Source of the DNA: Azospirillum sp.
Lineage (GTDB): Bacteria; Pseudomonadota; Alphaproteobacteria; Azospirillales; Azospirillaceae
Length of the DNA stretch: 44,755 nt
Assembly: GCA_016124535.1 (NCBI GenBank)
Contig: WGNK01000039.1
Span: 1-44,755 of the forward strand
Direction: 5' to 3'
Under the pieces are notes generated by a model. That model was not told the DNA's origin. It saw nothing but the letters and a program-made list of their open reading frames with translations, and made no database searches. Every line of letters starts with the position of its first letter. Position 1 is the first letter of the stretch. Made by a program: the position numbers and the translations under genes. This document shows, piece by piece, positions 7,480 to 16,316 of this stretch.

Positions 7480-8676
7480 ATGAACATCCATGAATACCAG
7501 GCCAAAGGCCTGTTGAAGCAATACGGTGTCGCGGTGCCGCGCGGCGGCGTCGCTTATACTCCGAACGAAGCCGAAAGCGTCGCCCACGAGTTGGGCGGCC
7601 CGGTCTGGGTGGTGAAATCCCAGATCCATGCCGGTGGCCGCGGGGCCGGGCGGTTCAAGGACAATCCAGAGGGCAAGGGCGGCGTCCGGGTCGTCAAGAC
7701 GATCGCCGAGGTCGGTTCCAATGCGATGGAAATGCTGGGCCATGTGCTGGTGACCAAGCAGACCGGCCCGGCCGGTAAGGAAGTCAAGCGCATCTACGTC
7801 GAGGAAGGCTGCGACATCAAGCGCGAGCTCTATCTCGGCATGCTGATCGACCGCGCCTCGTCGATGATCACCGTGATCGCCTCGACCGAGGGCGGCATGG
7901 CGATCGAGGACGTGGCGGCCGCTACCCCTGAGAAGATTCTCAAAGTCGCGATCGATCCTGCGACCGGCATGAAGGGCTTTCACTGCCGCAAGGTCGCCTT
8001 CGGCCTCGGTCTTGAAGGCAAACAGGTCGGCGTCGCCACCAGGTTCCTGCTCGGCATGTACCAGGCGTTTACCGCACTGGACGCTTCGATCGTCGAGATC
8101 AACCCGCTGGTGGTGACCGGCGACGGCCAGATCATCGCGCTCGACGCCAAGATGTCGTTCGACGACAACGCGCTGTTCCGCCACAAGGACGTGTCGGACA
8201 TGCGCGATGAGTCGGAGATGGATCCGACCGAAGTCGAGGCCGGCAAGCACGACCTCAACTATGTCAAGCTCGACGGCAATATCGGCTGCATGGTCAACGG
8301 TGCCGGCCTGGCGATGACCACCATGGACATCATCAAGCTCTATGGCGGCGAGCCGGCCAACTTCCTCGACGTCGGCGGCGGTGCCACCCGCGACCGGGTG
8401 ACCATGGCGTTCAAGCTGATCCTGTCGGATCCCAACGTCGAAGGTATCCTGGTTAATATCTTCGGTGGCATCATGCGCTGCGACGTGATCGCCGAGGGCG
8501 TGGTTGCGGCTGCCCGCGAAGTCAGCCTGCACGTTCCGCTGGTAGTCCGCCTGGAAGGCACCAACGTCGAACTCGGCAAGAAGATTCTCGCCGAATCCGG
8601 CCTGCCGATCCTGTCCGCCGACAATCTCGCCGATGCCGCCGAAAAGGTGGTCAAGGCCGTCAAGGAGGCTGCATAA
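7480..8676 (+). CDS. sucC: succinyl-CoA synthetase, beta subunit
   Basis: A 398-residue ATP-grasp protein, full length for SucC. With SucD it converts succinyl-CoA, phosphate and NDP to succinate, CoA and NTP. It opens with the conserved MNIHEYQAKGLL, followed by the nucleotide-binding KSQIHAGGRGAG (about 46-57), the VEINPLVV metal and nucleotide segment (about 206-213), and the C-terminal ligase part with FLDVGGGA and NIFGGIMRCDVIAEG. The gene ends with TAA immediately followed by the sucD ATG, so the subunits are coupled and probably made in equal amounts. Confidence 0.98.
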   Translation: MNIHEYQAKGLLKQYGVAVPRGGVAYTPNEAESVAHELGGPVWVVKSQIHAGGRGAGRFKDNPEGKGGVRVVKTIAEVGSNAMEMLGHVLVTKQTGPAGKEVKRIYVEEGCDIKRELYLGMLIDRASSMITVIASTEGGMAIEDVAAATPEKILKVAIDPATGMKGFHCRKVAFGLGLEGKQVGVATRFLLGMYQAFTALDASIVEINPLVVTGDGQIIALDAKMSFDDNALFRHKDVSDMRDESEMDPTEVEAGKHDLNYVKLDGNIGCMVNGAGLAMTTMDIIKLYGGEPANFLDVGGGATRDRVTMAFKLILSDPNVEGILVNIFGGIMRCDVIAEGVVAAAREVSLHVPLVVRLEGTNVELGKKILAESGLPILSADNLADAAEKVVKAVKEAA

Positions 8677-9552
8677 ATGGCGGTCCTGGTCAATTCCGAA
8701 ACCAAAGTCATCTGCCAGGGCTTCACCGGCGCGCAGGGGACTTTCCATTCCGAGCAGGCGATCGCCTACGGCACCAAGATGGTCGGCGGCATCACGCCGG
8801 GTAAGGGTGGTACCACCCATCTTGACCTGCCGGTCTTCGATACCGTCGCCGACGCGGTCGCCGCGACCGGCGCCAACGCCAGCGCCATCTACGTGCCGCC
8901 GCCGTTCGCCGCCGACGCCATCCTGGAAGCGATCGATGCCGAAATCGCGCTGATCGTCTGCATCACCGAAGGCATTCCGGTTCAGGACATGCTGGGGGTC
9001 AAGCGGGCACTGGCCGGCTCGAAGAGCCGGCTGATCGGCCCCAACTGCCCCGGCGTCATCACCCCCGATGCCTGCAAGATCGGCATCATGCCGGGTCACA
9101 TTCACCGCCGGGGCAAGATCGGCATCGTCTCGCGGTCAGGCACCCTGACCTACGAGGCGGTGGCGCAGACCACCGCGGCGGGCCTGGGCCAGACCACCTG
9201 CATCGGCATCGGCGGCGATCCGATCAACGGCACCAATTTCATCGATTGCCTTGAGCTGTTCCTGGATGATCCCGAGACCCAGGGCATCATCATGATCGGT
9301 GAGATCGGCGGCGACGCCGAGGTCAAGGGGGCGGAGTTCTACCGTGACTCCAAGACCAAGAAGCCGATTGTGGGCTTCATCGCCGGACGGACCGCACCGC
9401 CGGGCCGCCGCATGGGCCATGCCGGTGCGGTGATCTCGGGCGGCCACGACACCGCCGACCATAAGATCGAGGCGATGCGGTCCTGTGGCCTCACCGTGGT
9501 CGAGAACCCGGCGACCCTGGGCAGCACCATGTTGAAGGTCCTGAAGGGCTAG
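8677..9552 (+). CDS. sucD: succinyl-CoA synthetase, alpha subunit
   Basis: A 291-residue SucD of normal length. The CoA-binding Rossmann half begins with GFTGAQGTFHSEQA (15-28), and IGPNCPG at about 120-126 is conserved. The active-site histidine that is phosphorylated during catalysis is H248 in RRMGHAGAVISGG. It begins at the base after the sucC stop with no gap. A cluster of hairpins fills the 244 bp between its stop and sucA. Confidence 0.98.
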   Translation: MAVLVNSETKVICQGFTGAQGTFHSEQAIAYGTKMVGGITPGKGGTTHLDLPVFDTVADAVAATGANASAIYVPPPFAADAILEAIDAEIALIVCITEGIPVQDMLGVKRALAGSKSRLIGPNCPGVITPDACKIGIMPGHIHRRGKIGIVSRSGTLTYEAVAQTTAAGLGQTTCIGIGGDPINGTNFIDCLELFLDDPETQGIIMIGEIGGDAEVKGAEFYRDSKTKKPIVGFIAGRTAPPGRRMGHAGAVISGGHDTADHKIEAMRSCGLTVVENPATLGSTMLKVLKG

Positions 9553-9562
9553 CGCTGAATGA

Positions 9563-9702
9563 CGGGGGGCCGGTTCGGGCCCCCCGATGCGCCGCGGCGT
9601 TCCCGCTCCCGATTTCGGGAGGGGGACCGGGTGAGGGGGCCGCCGCGGCGCCAGTCGATGATCATCAGTCTCCCCTCACCCAACCTTCTCCCCTGAGGGG
9701 AG
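9563..9702 (+). repeat. cluster of inverted repeats in the sucD-sucA spacer
   Basis: Four stems lie within 140 bp. CGGGGGGCC/GGCCCCCCG (9563-9571, 9578-9586) is followed by CTCCCGA/TCGGGAG (9606-9612, 9615-9621). GGGTGAGGGG (9629-9638) then pairs with CCCCTCACCC (9672-9681), and CTCCCC/GGGGAG (9688-9693, 9697-9702) is followed by GCTTTCT. The density and perfection of the arms suggest an intergenic palindromic element or a processing and termination region separating sucCD from sucAB. Confidence 0.6.
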
Positions 9703-9796
9703 GGCTTTCTGACTGGGGTGGGTACCAAGCGGGGCATCCCGCCTCGGCATTATCGGGTCACGAGGGAACGCGGGCGATGATTCCCGCGACAAGGTC

Positions 9797-12703
9797 ATGG
9801 TGGCACAGATCGATCGGTCTTCGTTTCTCTACGGCGCCAACGCAACCTTCATCGCCGAGCTTTACACCCGTTACCTGAACAATCCGGGTTCGGTGGACGC
9901 CAGCTGGTCGGATTTCTTTGCCGAAATCAGCGACGACGCGCGCGTCATGCTCGACGAGTTGCGCGGCGCCAGCTGGGCGCCCAGCGACCACAGCGTGATC
10001 GGCAATGGCGCGGCCGCCCAGGCGGGCAGCGCGGCCTTTCTCGACCAGCTGTCGCCGGCCGCGGCGAATTTCCTCGGCAGCCATCAGACCGCCGAACAGA
10101 TTCGCGCCGCCACCCTCGACAGCTTGCGGGCGATGATGCTGATCCGGGTGCATCGGGTACGCGGCCATCTGATCGCCCGGCTCGATCCGCTGGGGCTGGA
10201 GAAGCGGGAATATCACCCGGAGCTGGACCCGGCGACCTACGGCTTCGGTCCCCACGACTATGACCGGCCGATCTTCATCAACTATGCGCTGGGCCTGGAA
10301 AGTGCGACGCTGCGCCAGATCCTCGAGATCATCCGCCGCACCTATTGCGGCCATATCGGCGTCGAGTACATGCACATCTCGGATCCCGAGGAAAAGGCGT
10401 GGATCCAGGAGCGCATCGAGGGCCAGCGCAACCACACCGATTTCACGGTCAACGGCAAGCGCGCGATCCTGGAGCGCCTGAGCGCTGCGGAGACCTTCGA
10501 GCGCTTCCTGCAGCTGAAATATACCGGCACCAAGCGCTTCGGCCTGGAAGGCGGCGAGGCGGTGATCCCGGCGATGGAGCAGATCCTCAAGCGCGGCAGT
10601 CAGCTTGGGCTCAAGGAGGTGGTGATCGGCATGGCCCATCGCGGCCGCCTCAACGTCCTGGCCAATTTCATGGGCAAGCCGTTCTCGGCAATCTTCTCCG
10701 AGTTCCAGGGCAACACCGCCAATCCCGAGGATGTCCAGGGCTCGGGCGACGTGAAGTATCATCTCGGCACGTCCGGGGATCGCGATTTCGACGGTGCCGT
10801 GGTCCATCTGTCCCTGACCGCCAACCCGTCGCATCTGGAAGCGGTCGATCCCGTGGTGATCGGCAAGGTCCGGGCCAAGCAGCAGCAGCGCAAGGATGTC
10901 GACCGCAACGAAGTCCTGGGGCTGCTGCTCCATGGCGACGCCGCTTTCGCGGGGCAGGGGCTGGTCGGCGAAACCTTGATGATGTCGGATCTCAAGGGCT
11001 ATCGGACCGGCGGCACCATCCATATCGTGGTCAACAACCAGATCGGCTTTACCACGATGCCGAGCTATTCGCGCTCCGGGCCCTATTGCACCGATGTCGC
11101 CAAGATGGTGCAGGCGCCGATCTTCCATGTTTATGGCGATGACCCCGAGGCGGTGGTCCATGTCGCCCGGATTGCCACTGAATTCCGCCAGCGCTTCAAG
11201 AAGGACGTGGTGATCGACATCTTCTGCTATCGCCGCCACGGCCACAATGAGAGCGACGAGCCCGCCTTCACCAACCCGTTGATGTATCGCCAGATCAAGA
11301 TGCATCCCGGCACGCGCGAGCTCTACGCCCAGCAGCTGGCCGCCGAGAAGGTGGTGACCGAGGCGGAAAGCGAGGAGATCGTCCAGAGTTTCTTCCGCAA
11401 GCTGGAGGCCGATTTCGAGGCCTCGAAAAGCTACAGGCCCAACAAGGCCGACTGGCTGGAAGGCAAATGGGCCGGGCTGGAAACCAGCCGCGGCGAGGAA
11501 GACCACCACAGCCACACCTCCGTTGACCGCGAGACCCTGCGCGAGGTCGGGCGGGCCCTGACCAAGGTGCCGGCGCAGTTCGACATCAATTCCAAGATCG
11601 CGCGCCAGCTCAAAGCCAAGGATCAGATGTTCGAGACCGGCGAGAACATCGATTGGGCGACCGGCGAGGCCCTGGCCTTCGGCACGCTGCTGATCGAGGG
11701 CACGCCGGTGCGCCTCAGCGGTCAGGATTCCGGGCGCGGCACCTTCTCGCAGCGCCATGCCGTGCTGGTCGATCAGAGCAACGAGAATCGCCACCTGCCG
11801 CTCAACCACGTCCGGCCCCAGCGCCAGGCAATCTTCGAGGTCCACGACAGTCCGCTGTCGGAGGCCGCCGTGCTTGGCTTCGAATACGGCTATACCCTGG
11901 CCGAGCCCTACGCCCTGGTGCTGTGGGAAGCGCAGTTCGGCGATTTTGCCAATGGCGCCCAGGTGATTTTCGACCAGTTCCTGAGTTCCGGCGAGTCGAA
12001 ATGGCTGCGCCTTTCCGGCCTGGTGGTGCTGCTGCCCCATGGCTATGAGGGCCAGGGACCGGAACACTCCTCGGCGCGGCCCGAGCGCTTCCTGCAACTG
12101 TGCGCCGAAGACAACATGCAGGTGGTGAACTGCACTACGCCGGCCAATTACTTCCATGTGCTGCGCCGGCAGATGCGCCGGCGCTTCCGCAAGCCGCTGA
12201 TCGTGTTCACGCCGAAGTCGCTGTTCCGGCACAAGCTGTGCGTCTCGAAACTGTCGGACTTCACGGTCGGGACCAATTTCCAGCGGGTGTTGCGCGAGGA
12301 TACGCCGACCCTGCTGCCGGCCGATCAGGTGCGGCGGGTCGTGCTGTGCTCGGGCAAGGTCTATTACGACCTGTTCGAGGAGCGCGAGAAGCGCCGCGCC
12401 CATGATGTGGCGCTGGTCCGACTGGAACAGCTGTACCCGTTCCCGCGCACGGCGCTGGGGCGGGAACTGCACAAATACCCTCATGCCGACGTGGTCTGGT
12501 GCCAGGAAGAACCCGCCAATATGGGCAGCTGGACCTTCGTCGACCGCCGCATCGAGGAGGTCTTGCAGAGCCTCGATCTGCCGGTCAAGCGGCCCATCTA
12601 TGTCGGGCGACCGGCTTCCGCCTCGCCGGCGACCGGGCTGTTGCGGCGTCATGTCAAGGAACAGGCGAAACTGGTCGACGAAGCGCTGACTGTGGCTGGC
12701 TGA
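9797..12703 (+). CDS. sucA: 2-oxoglutarate dehydrogenase E1 component
   Basis: A 968-residue thiamine diphosphate enzyme that decarboxylates 2-oxoglutarate and passes the succinyl group to the lipoyl arm of E2 (SucB). The N-terminal FLYGANATFIAELY segment is the E1o region that docks to its partners. Hallmarks include HRVRGHLIARLDPLG, GMAHRGRLNVLANF, GDVKYHLG, LTANPSHLEAVDPVV, GDAAFAGQG, NNQIGFTT and YRRHGHNESDEP, and the C-terminal transketolase-like half with SGQDSGRGTFSQRHAV and LPHGYEGQGPEHSSAR. Length is full. The ATG at 9797 has AAGG just before it. It lies 40 bp before sucB, and both lie in the TCA block. Confidence 0.98.
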   Translation: MVAQIDRSSFLYGANATFIAELYTRYLNNPGSVDASWSDFFAEISDDARVMLDELRGASWAPSDHSVIGNGAAAQAGSAAFLDQLSPAAANFLGSHQTAEQIRAATLDSLRAMMLIRVHRVRGHLIARLDPLGLEKREYHPELDPATYGFGPHDYDRPIFINYALGLESATLRQILEIIRRTYCGHIGVEYMHISDPEEKAWIQERIEGQRNHTDFTVNGKRAILERLSAAETFERFLQLKYTGTKRFGLEGGEAVIPAMEQILKRGSQLGLKEVVIGMAHRGRLNVLANFMGKPFSAIFSEFQGNTANPEDVQGSGDVKYHLGTSGDRDFDGAVVHLSLTANPSHLEAVDPVVIGKVRAKQQQRKDVDRNEVLGLLLHGDAAFAGQGLVGETLMMSDLKGYRTGGTIHIVVNNQIGFTTMPSYSRSGPYCTDVAKMVQAPIFHVYGDDPEAVVHVARIATEFRQRFKKDVVIDIFCYRRHGHNESDEPAFTNPLMYRQIKMHPGTRELYAQQLAAEKVVTEAESEEIVQSFFRKLEADFEASKSYRPNKADWLEGKWAGLETSRGEEDHHSHTSVDRETLREVGRALTKVPAQFDINSKIARQLKAKDQMFETGENIDWATGEALAFGTLLIEGTPVRLSGQDSGRGTFSQRHAVLVDQSNENRHLPLNHVRPQRQAIFEVHDSPLSEAAVLGFEYGYTLAEPYALVLWEAQFGDFANGAQVIFDQFLSSGESKWLRLSGLVVLLPHGYEGQGPEHSSARPERFLQLCAEDNMQVVNCTTPANYFHVLRRQMRRRFRKPLIVFTPKSLFRHKLCVSKLSDFTVGTNFQRVLREDTPTLLPADQVRRVVLCSGKVYYDLFEEREKRRAHDVALVRLEQLYPFPRTALGRELHKYPHADVVWCQEEPANMGSWTFVDRRIEEVLQSLDLPVKRPIYVGRPASASPATGLLRRHVKEQAKLVDEALTVAG

Positions 12704-12743
12704 GCCCGGACCGGCGATCGCGCGACACATTGGGAGGCAGATT

Positions 12744-13997
12744 TTGGCGACGGAAATCAAAGTGCCGGCGTTGGGGGAATCGGTGACCGAGGCGACGGTC
12801 GCACGCTGGCTGAAGCCGCTGGGCGCCGCGGTCGCCCAGGATGAAGCGCTGGTCGAACTGGAGACCGACAAGGTGACGCTGGAGGTCAATGCCAGCGTCG
12901 CCGGTGCCCTCGCCGAGATCCTGGTGCCCGAAGGTGGTACCGTCGAGGTTGGCGCCGTGCTCGGTCTGATTGCCGAAGGCGCGGTCGCCGGCGCACCGCC
13001 GGCGCCCGAACCGGCACCTCCGGCGGGTGAAGCCAAGCCGGCCGCGATTGCGGCTTCGGTCCCCGGTCCGGCCGCCGACGTGCTGTCGCCGGCGGTGCGC
13101 AAGCTGGTCGACGACAACAAACTCGACCCGGCGCAGATCAAGGCCACCGGCAAGGACGGCAGGCTGACCAAGGAAGACGTGCTGACCCACCTGGAAGCAC
13201 CCAAGGCCGCACCACCGCCACCGCCTGCTCCGGCCCCGAAGGCGCCGCCGCCGGCGCCCCGCCCGGCACCGGTGTCGTCGGGTCCGCGCCTGCGCGCCGA
13301 CCAGGAAGAGCGGGTACGGATGACCCGCCTGCGCATGCGGATCGCCGAGCGGCTCAAGGAGGCTCAGAACACCGCGGCCATGCTCACCACCTTCAACGAG
13401 GTGGACATGACCAATCTGCTGGCGATGCGCAGCCAGTTCAAGGATGTGTTCGAGAAGAAGCACGGCGTTCGGCTCGGGTTCATGTCGTTTTTCGTCAAGG
13501 CTTGTGTTGCGGCGCTCAAGGAACTGCCCGCGGTCAATGCCGAGATTGACGGTACCGATCTGGTCTACAAGAATTACTACGACATCGGCGTTGCCGTCGG
13601 CACTCCCCAGGGCCTGGTGGTCCCGGTGGTGCGCGATTGCGACCAGCTGGGCTTCGCCGATATCGAGAAGAAAATCACCGATTACGGCAAACGCGCCCGC
13701 GACGGCAAGCTGGCGATCGATGAACTGTCCGGCGGCACCTTCACCATCACCAATGGTGGGGTCTACGGCTCTTTGATGTCGACGCCGATCCTCAACCCGC
13801 CGCAGTCCGGCATCCTCGGCATGCACAAGACCATGGACCGTCCGATGGCGGTCGGCGGCAAGGTGGAAATCCGGCCGATGATGTATCTGGCGCTCAGCTA
13901 TGACCACCGGGTGATCGATGGCCGCGAGGCGGTAACCTTCCTGGTCCGGGTCAAGGAAGGCATCGAAGACCCGCAACGCCTGCTGCTGGCGGTTTAG
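12744..13997 (+). CDS. sucB: 2-oxoglutarate dehydrogenase E2 component (dihydrolipoyllysine succinyltransferase)
   Basis: A 417-residue E2 that moves the succinyl group from E1 to CoA. The lipoyl domain (1-77) has K43 in the ETDKVTLEV turn as the lipoylation site. An Ala/Pro/Glu-rich linker leads to a peripheral subunit-binding domain (about 110-150, SPAVRKLVDDNKL), then a second Ala-Pro linker and the catalytic domain from about 190. H388 and D392 in SYDHRVIDG are the acyltransferase residues. The start is a TTG at 12744: GGGAGG sits 6 bp upstream, translation gives the canonical (M)ATEIKVPALGES, and there is no nearby ATG or GTG. LipA, which makes the cofactor, is also in this window. Confidence 0.97.
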   Translation: MATEIKVPALGESVTEATVARWLKPLGAAVAQDEALVELETDKVTLEVNASVAGALAEILVPEGGTVEVGAVLGLIAEGAVAGAPPAPEPAPPAGEAKPAAIAASVPGPAADVLSPAVRKLVDDNKLDPAQIKATGKDGRLTKEDVLTHLEAPKAAPPPPPAPAPKAPPPAPRPAPVSSGPRLRADQEERVRMTRLRMRIAERLKEAQNTAAMLTTFNEVDMTNLLAMRSQFKDVFEKKHGVRLGFMSFFVKACVAALKELPAVNAEIDGTDLVYKNYYDIGVAVGTPQGLVVPVVRDCDQLGFADIEKKITDYGKRARDGKLAIDELSGGTFTITNGGVYGSLMSTPILNPPQSGILGMHKTMDRPMAVGGKVEIRPMMYLALSYDHRVIDGREAVTFLVRVKEGIEDPQRLLLAV

Positions 13998-14012
13998 CAA
14001 AATTAAGGGGTC

Positions 14013-14033
14013 CGGGGAGCCGCCGGCTCCCCG
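14013..14033 (+). terminator. 9-bp perfect hairpin after sucB
   Basis: CGGGGAGCC (14013-14021) and GGCTCCCCG (14025-14033) pair around a 3-nt loop, 16 bp after the sucB stop, followed by a pyrimidine-rich ACTTCTCTGTCTTT. This is a plausible terminator or mRNA stabiliser at the end of the sucAB unit, although the T-run is interrupted. Confidence 0.5.
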
Positions 14034-14086
14034 ACTTCTCTGTCTTTGGGCGGCGCCGGGTTGGGGGCCAGGTTGGGAGGTTACCG

Positions 14087-14560
14087 GTGTCGCGTGTTCT
14101 GGGGCTGTGCCTGCTCGCGATCCTACTGTTCGGCTGCACCGACCGCGTTCATCCAACGCCGGGCGGCGTGACCGACCCGGTGACGGTGGTGCGCCAGCTC
14201 TACCGTCCCGCTGGCCACGACAGGGGTGCCGCGTATTCGCGCCGTCTCGAAGCCTTGTATCAGGCGGCGCTCAAGAATGCGAAGGTGCGCGACATCCCGG
14301 TTTCCGGCCTTGATTTCGATTTTGCCGTTAACGGCCAGGAGGTCGAACCCGACACCTATCGGTCGGCGCAGGTCGCCTTGCTGCGGCAGGGCGATGGCCG
14401 GGCCGAGGTCAGAGCCAGCTTCCGCAACCGTGGCGACCAGGAGCTGCGGTACTCGCTGGTTCTGGAGGGCGGTCGCTGGCGGATCGACGAGGTAACCTCC
14501 ACCACCGGAGACGGCTGGCGGTGGTCCGACATGCTGGTTCAGGGGGCGGTGGATCAGTGA
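14087..14560 (+). CDS. small predicted lipoprotein, unknown function
   Basis: A 157-residue protein starting at GTG 14087, with GGGAGG 6 bp upstream. The N-terminus is a lipoprotein signal: MSRVLGLCLLAILLFGC, with lipobox LLFGC and acylated Cys17. The remainder is soluble and mixed alpha/beta, with a pattern (VRQLYRPAG, YQAALKNAK, YRSAQVALLRQGDGRAEVRASF, LVLEGGRWRIDEV) that recalls small DUF3828-like or NTF2-like lipoproteins in which a conserved W-x-I-D-E strand ends the domain. I make no firm family call. It lies between sucB and lpdA on the same strand but is unlikely to be part of the dehydrogenase complex. Confidence 0.72.
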   Translation: MSRVLGLCLLAILLFGCTDRVHPTPGGVTDPVTVVRQLYRPAGHDRGAAYSRRLEALYQAALKNAKVRDIPVSGLDFDFAVNGQEVEPDTYRSAQVALLRQGDGRAEVRASFRNRGDQELRYSLVLEGGRWRIDEVTSTTGDGWRWSDMLVQGAVDQ

Positions 14561-14771
14561 GGCGGCAACAGTCTGAGACTTCTTGCGGTGACTGGGCATC
14601 GTTAAGCGGGAGATCTATCATCGGGGCGAGCCATCGTGGCGGGCGGTATCGCGGGGTGGTCCTGGAACCCGGTTCCGATGGGTGGCATTGGTCGAATAGG
14701 GGAAGTGCCGACCGCGACGGACCAGGGGGTCGAAGACGGTGGCCGCCCCGGATCATCTGGAGAAAGGCTCC

Positions 14772-16178
14772 ATGACTGAGAACACGTATGATGTCGTCGT
14801 GATCGGCGGCGGTCCCGGCGGCTATGTTGCCGCAATCCGGGCGGGGCAGTTGGGGCTGAAGACCGCCTGCGTCGAGATGCGGGCCGCCCTTGGCGGCACC
14901 TGCCTTAATGTCGGCTGCATCCCGTCCAAGGCGCTGTTGACCAGTTCGGAGAAATTCGAAGAGACCAAGCATCACCTCGCCGTTCACGGCGTCAAGGTTG
15001 CCGGGGTCGAACTCGACCTGGCTGCGATGATGGCCCACAAGAGCAAGGTGGTGAAGGACAACACCGCCGGCATCGAATACTTGTTCAAGAAGAACAAGGT
15101 CGAATGGGTCAAGGGCGCCGGCACGATCACCGCCGCCGATACCGTGGCGGTTTCCGGCGGCGGCGCCGAGCGCGTGCTCAAGACCAAGGCGATTGTAATT
15201 GCTACCGGGTCTGAAGTGATGCCGGTGCCGGGGATCGAGATCGACGAACAGAAGATCGTATCCTCGACCGGTGCTTTGGAACTGTCGGCGGTGCCCAAGC
15301 GCTTCGTGGTGATCGGCGGCGGCTTTATCGGTCTGGAAATGGGCTCGGTCTGGGGCCGGCTGGGCTCTGAAGTCACTGTCGTCGAGTTCCTCGACCGCAT
15401 TCTGCCGCCGATGGACGGCGAGGTCTCCAAGCATATGCAGCGGATCCTCGCCAAACAGGGCATGAAGTTCAAGCTGTCGACCAAGGTGACCGGTGCGACC
15501 GTCACCGATGCCGGGGTCAGCCTGACCGTCGAGCCGGCCAAGGGCGGTACTCCCGAAACCATCGAGGCCGATGTCGTGCTGGTTTCGATCGGCCGGCGGC
15601 CTTATGTCGAAGGTCTTGGGCTGGAGGCGGTCGGGGTCGCGATGACCGAACGCGGCCGGGTCAAGACCGACGGCCATTTCCGCACCAATATCCCCGGCAT
15701 CTATGCCATCGGCGACGTGATCGACGGCCCGATGCTGGCGCATAAGGCCGAAGACGAGGGCGTGGTTCTGGCCGAGATGCTGGCCGGCCAGTCCGGGCAT
15801 ATCAACTACGATGCGATCCCGGGCGTCGTCTACACCTGGCCCGAGGCGGCCCAGGTCGGCAGCACCGAGGAACAGCTGAAAGCCGCCGGCATCGCCTACA
15901 AGGTCGGGAAATTTCCATTCTCAGCCAATGGCCGGGCCCGCGCCATGGCGGAGACCGATGGCTTCGTCAAAATCCTGGCCGATGCCAAGACCGATCGGGT
16001 CCTGGGGGTCCATATCCTGGGCGCCGATGCCGGGACCCTGATCGCGGAGCTGGGTCTGGCCATGGAATTCGGCGCCTCGGCCGAGGATATTGCCCGCACC
16101 TGCCACGCCCACCCGACCCTCAGCGAGGCGGTCAAGGAAGCGGCGCTTGCGGTCGATGGTCGGCCCCTGCACATCTGA
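14772..16178 (+). CDS. lpdA: dihydrolipoyl dehydrogenase (E3)
   Basis: A 468-residue FAD- and NAD-dependent flavoprotein that reoxidises the lipoyl group of the 2-oxoglutarate dehydrogenase E2. It has the FAD-binding GGGPGGYVAA (12-21), the redox disulfide C44-C49 in GGTCLNVGCIPSK, the NAD-binding GGGFIGLEMGSVW and the FAD segment YAIGDVIDGPMLAH. At the C-terminus is the dimer-interface acid-base pair in HAHPTLSE (H447 with E452). The ATG at 14772 is favoured over an upstream in-frame GTG-type start because GGAGAAAGG lies just before it and the protein starts at the usual place. A strong terminator follows. Its position next to sucAB indicates E3 for that complex, though it may also serve pyruvate dehydrogenase. 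Confidence 0.97.
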   Translation: MTENTYDVVVIGGGPGGYVAAIRAGQLGLKTACVEMRAALGGTCLNVGCIPSKALLTSSEKFEETKHHLAVHGVKVAGVELDLAAMMAHKSKVVKDNTAGIEYLFKKNKVEWVKGAGTITAADTVAVSGGGAERVLKTKAIVIATGSEVMPVPGIEIDEQKIVSSTGALELSAVPKRFVVIGGGFIGLEMGSVWGRLGSEVTVVEFLDRILPPMDGEVSKHMQRILAKQGMKFKLSTKVTGATVTDAGVSLTVEPAKGGTPETIEADVVLVSIGRRPYVEGLGLEAVGVAMTERGRVKTDGHFRTNIPGIYAIGDVIDGPMLAHKAEDEGVVLAEMLAGQSGHINYDAIPGVVYTWPEAAQVGSTEEQLKAAGIAYKVGKFPFSANGRARAMAETDGFVKILADAKTDRVLGVHILGADAGTLIAELGLAMEFGASAEDIARTCHAHPTLSEAVKEAALAVDGRPLHI

Positions 16179-16240
16179 TCGCGGAGCGGTCGGCAGCGGG
16201 CAACGCACTGTTTTTGCAGTGCATGAGCACTTCAGGCTGA

Positions 16241-16276
16241 AACAAGCCGGGGGGATGCGGGTTCCCCCGGCTTGTT
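16241..16276. terminator. strong bidirectional terminator after lpdA
   Basis: AACAAGCCGGGGG (16241-16253) and CCCCCGGCTTGTT (16264-16276) form a perfect 13-bp stem with a 10-nt loop. The plus-side arm ends in TTGTTTTC, and the minus side reads into AACA-rich sequence, so it suits both lpdA and the small minus-strand gene ending at 16317. A smaller hairpin, GCACTG-TTTTTG-CAGTGC, lies at 16205-16222. Confidence 0.85.
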
Positions 16277-16316
16277 TTCACCCTTGTCTATCATAATTGA
16301 TCGCCAATCCAGTAAG

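Noticed and set aside
7171..9105. Long minus-strand open frame opposite sucC and sucD
   Set aside because: Composition typical of the antisense of GC-rich genes (His/Asp/Arg rich); sucC and sucD are certain.
9758..13357. Very long open frame on the minus strand opposite sucA and sucB (about 1200 codons)
   Set aside because: It mirrors strongly conserved sucA/sucB coding sequence; long antisense frames are expected at this GC content, and the translation has no domain character.
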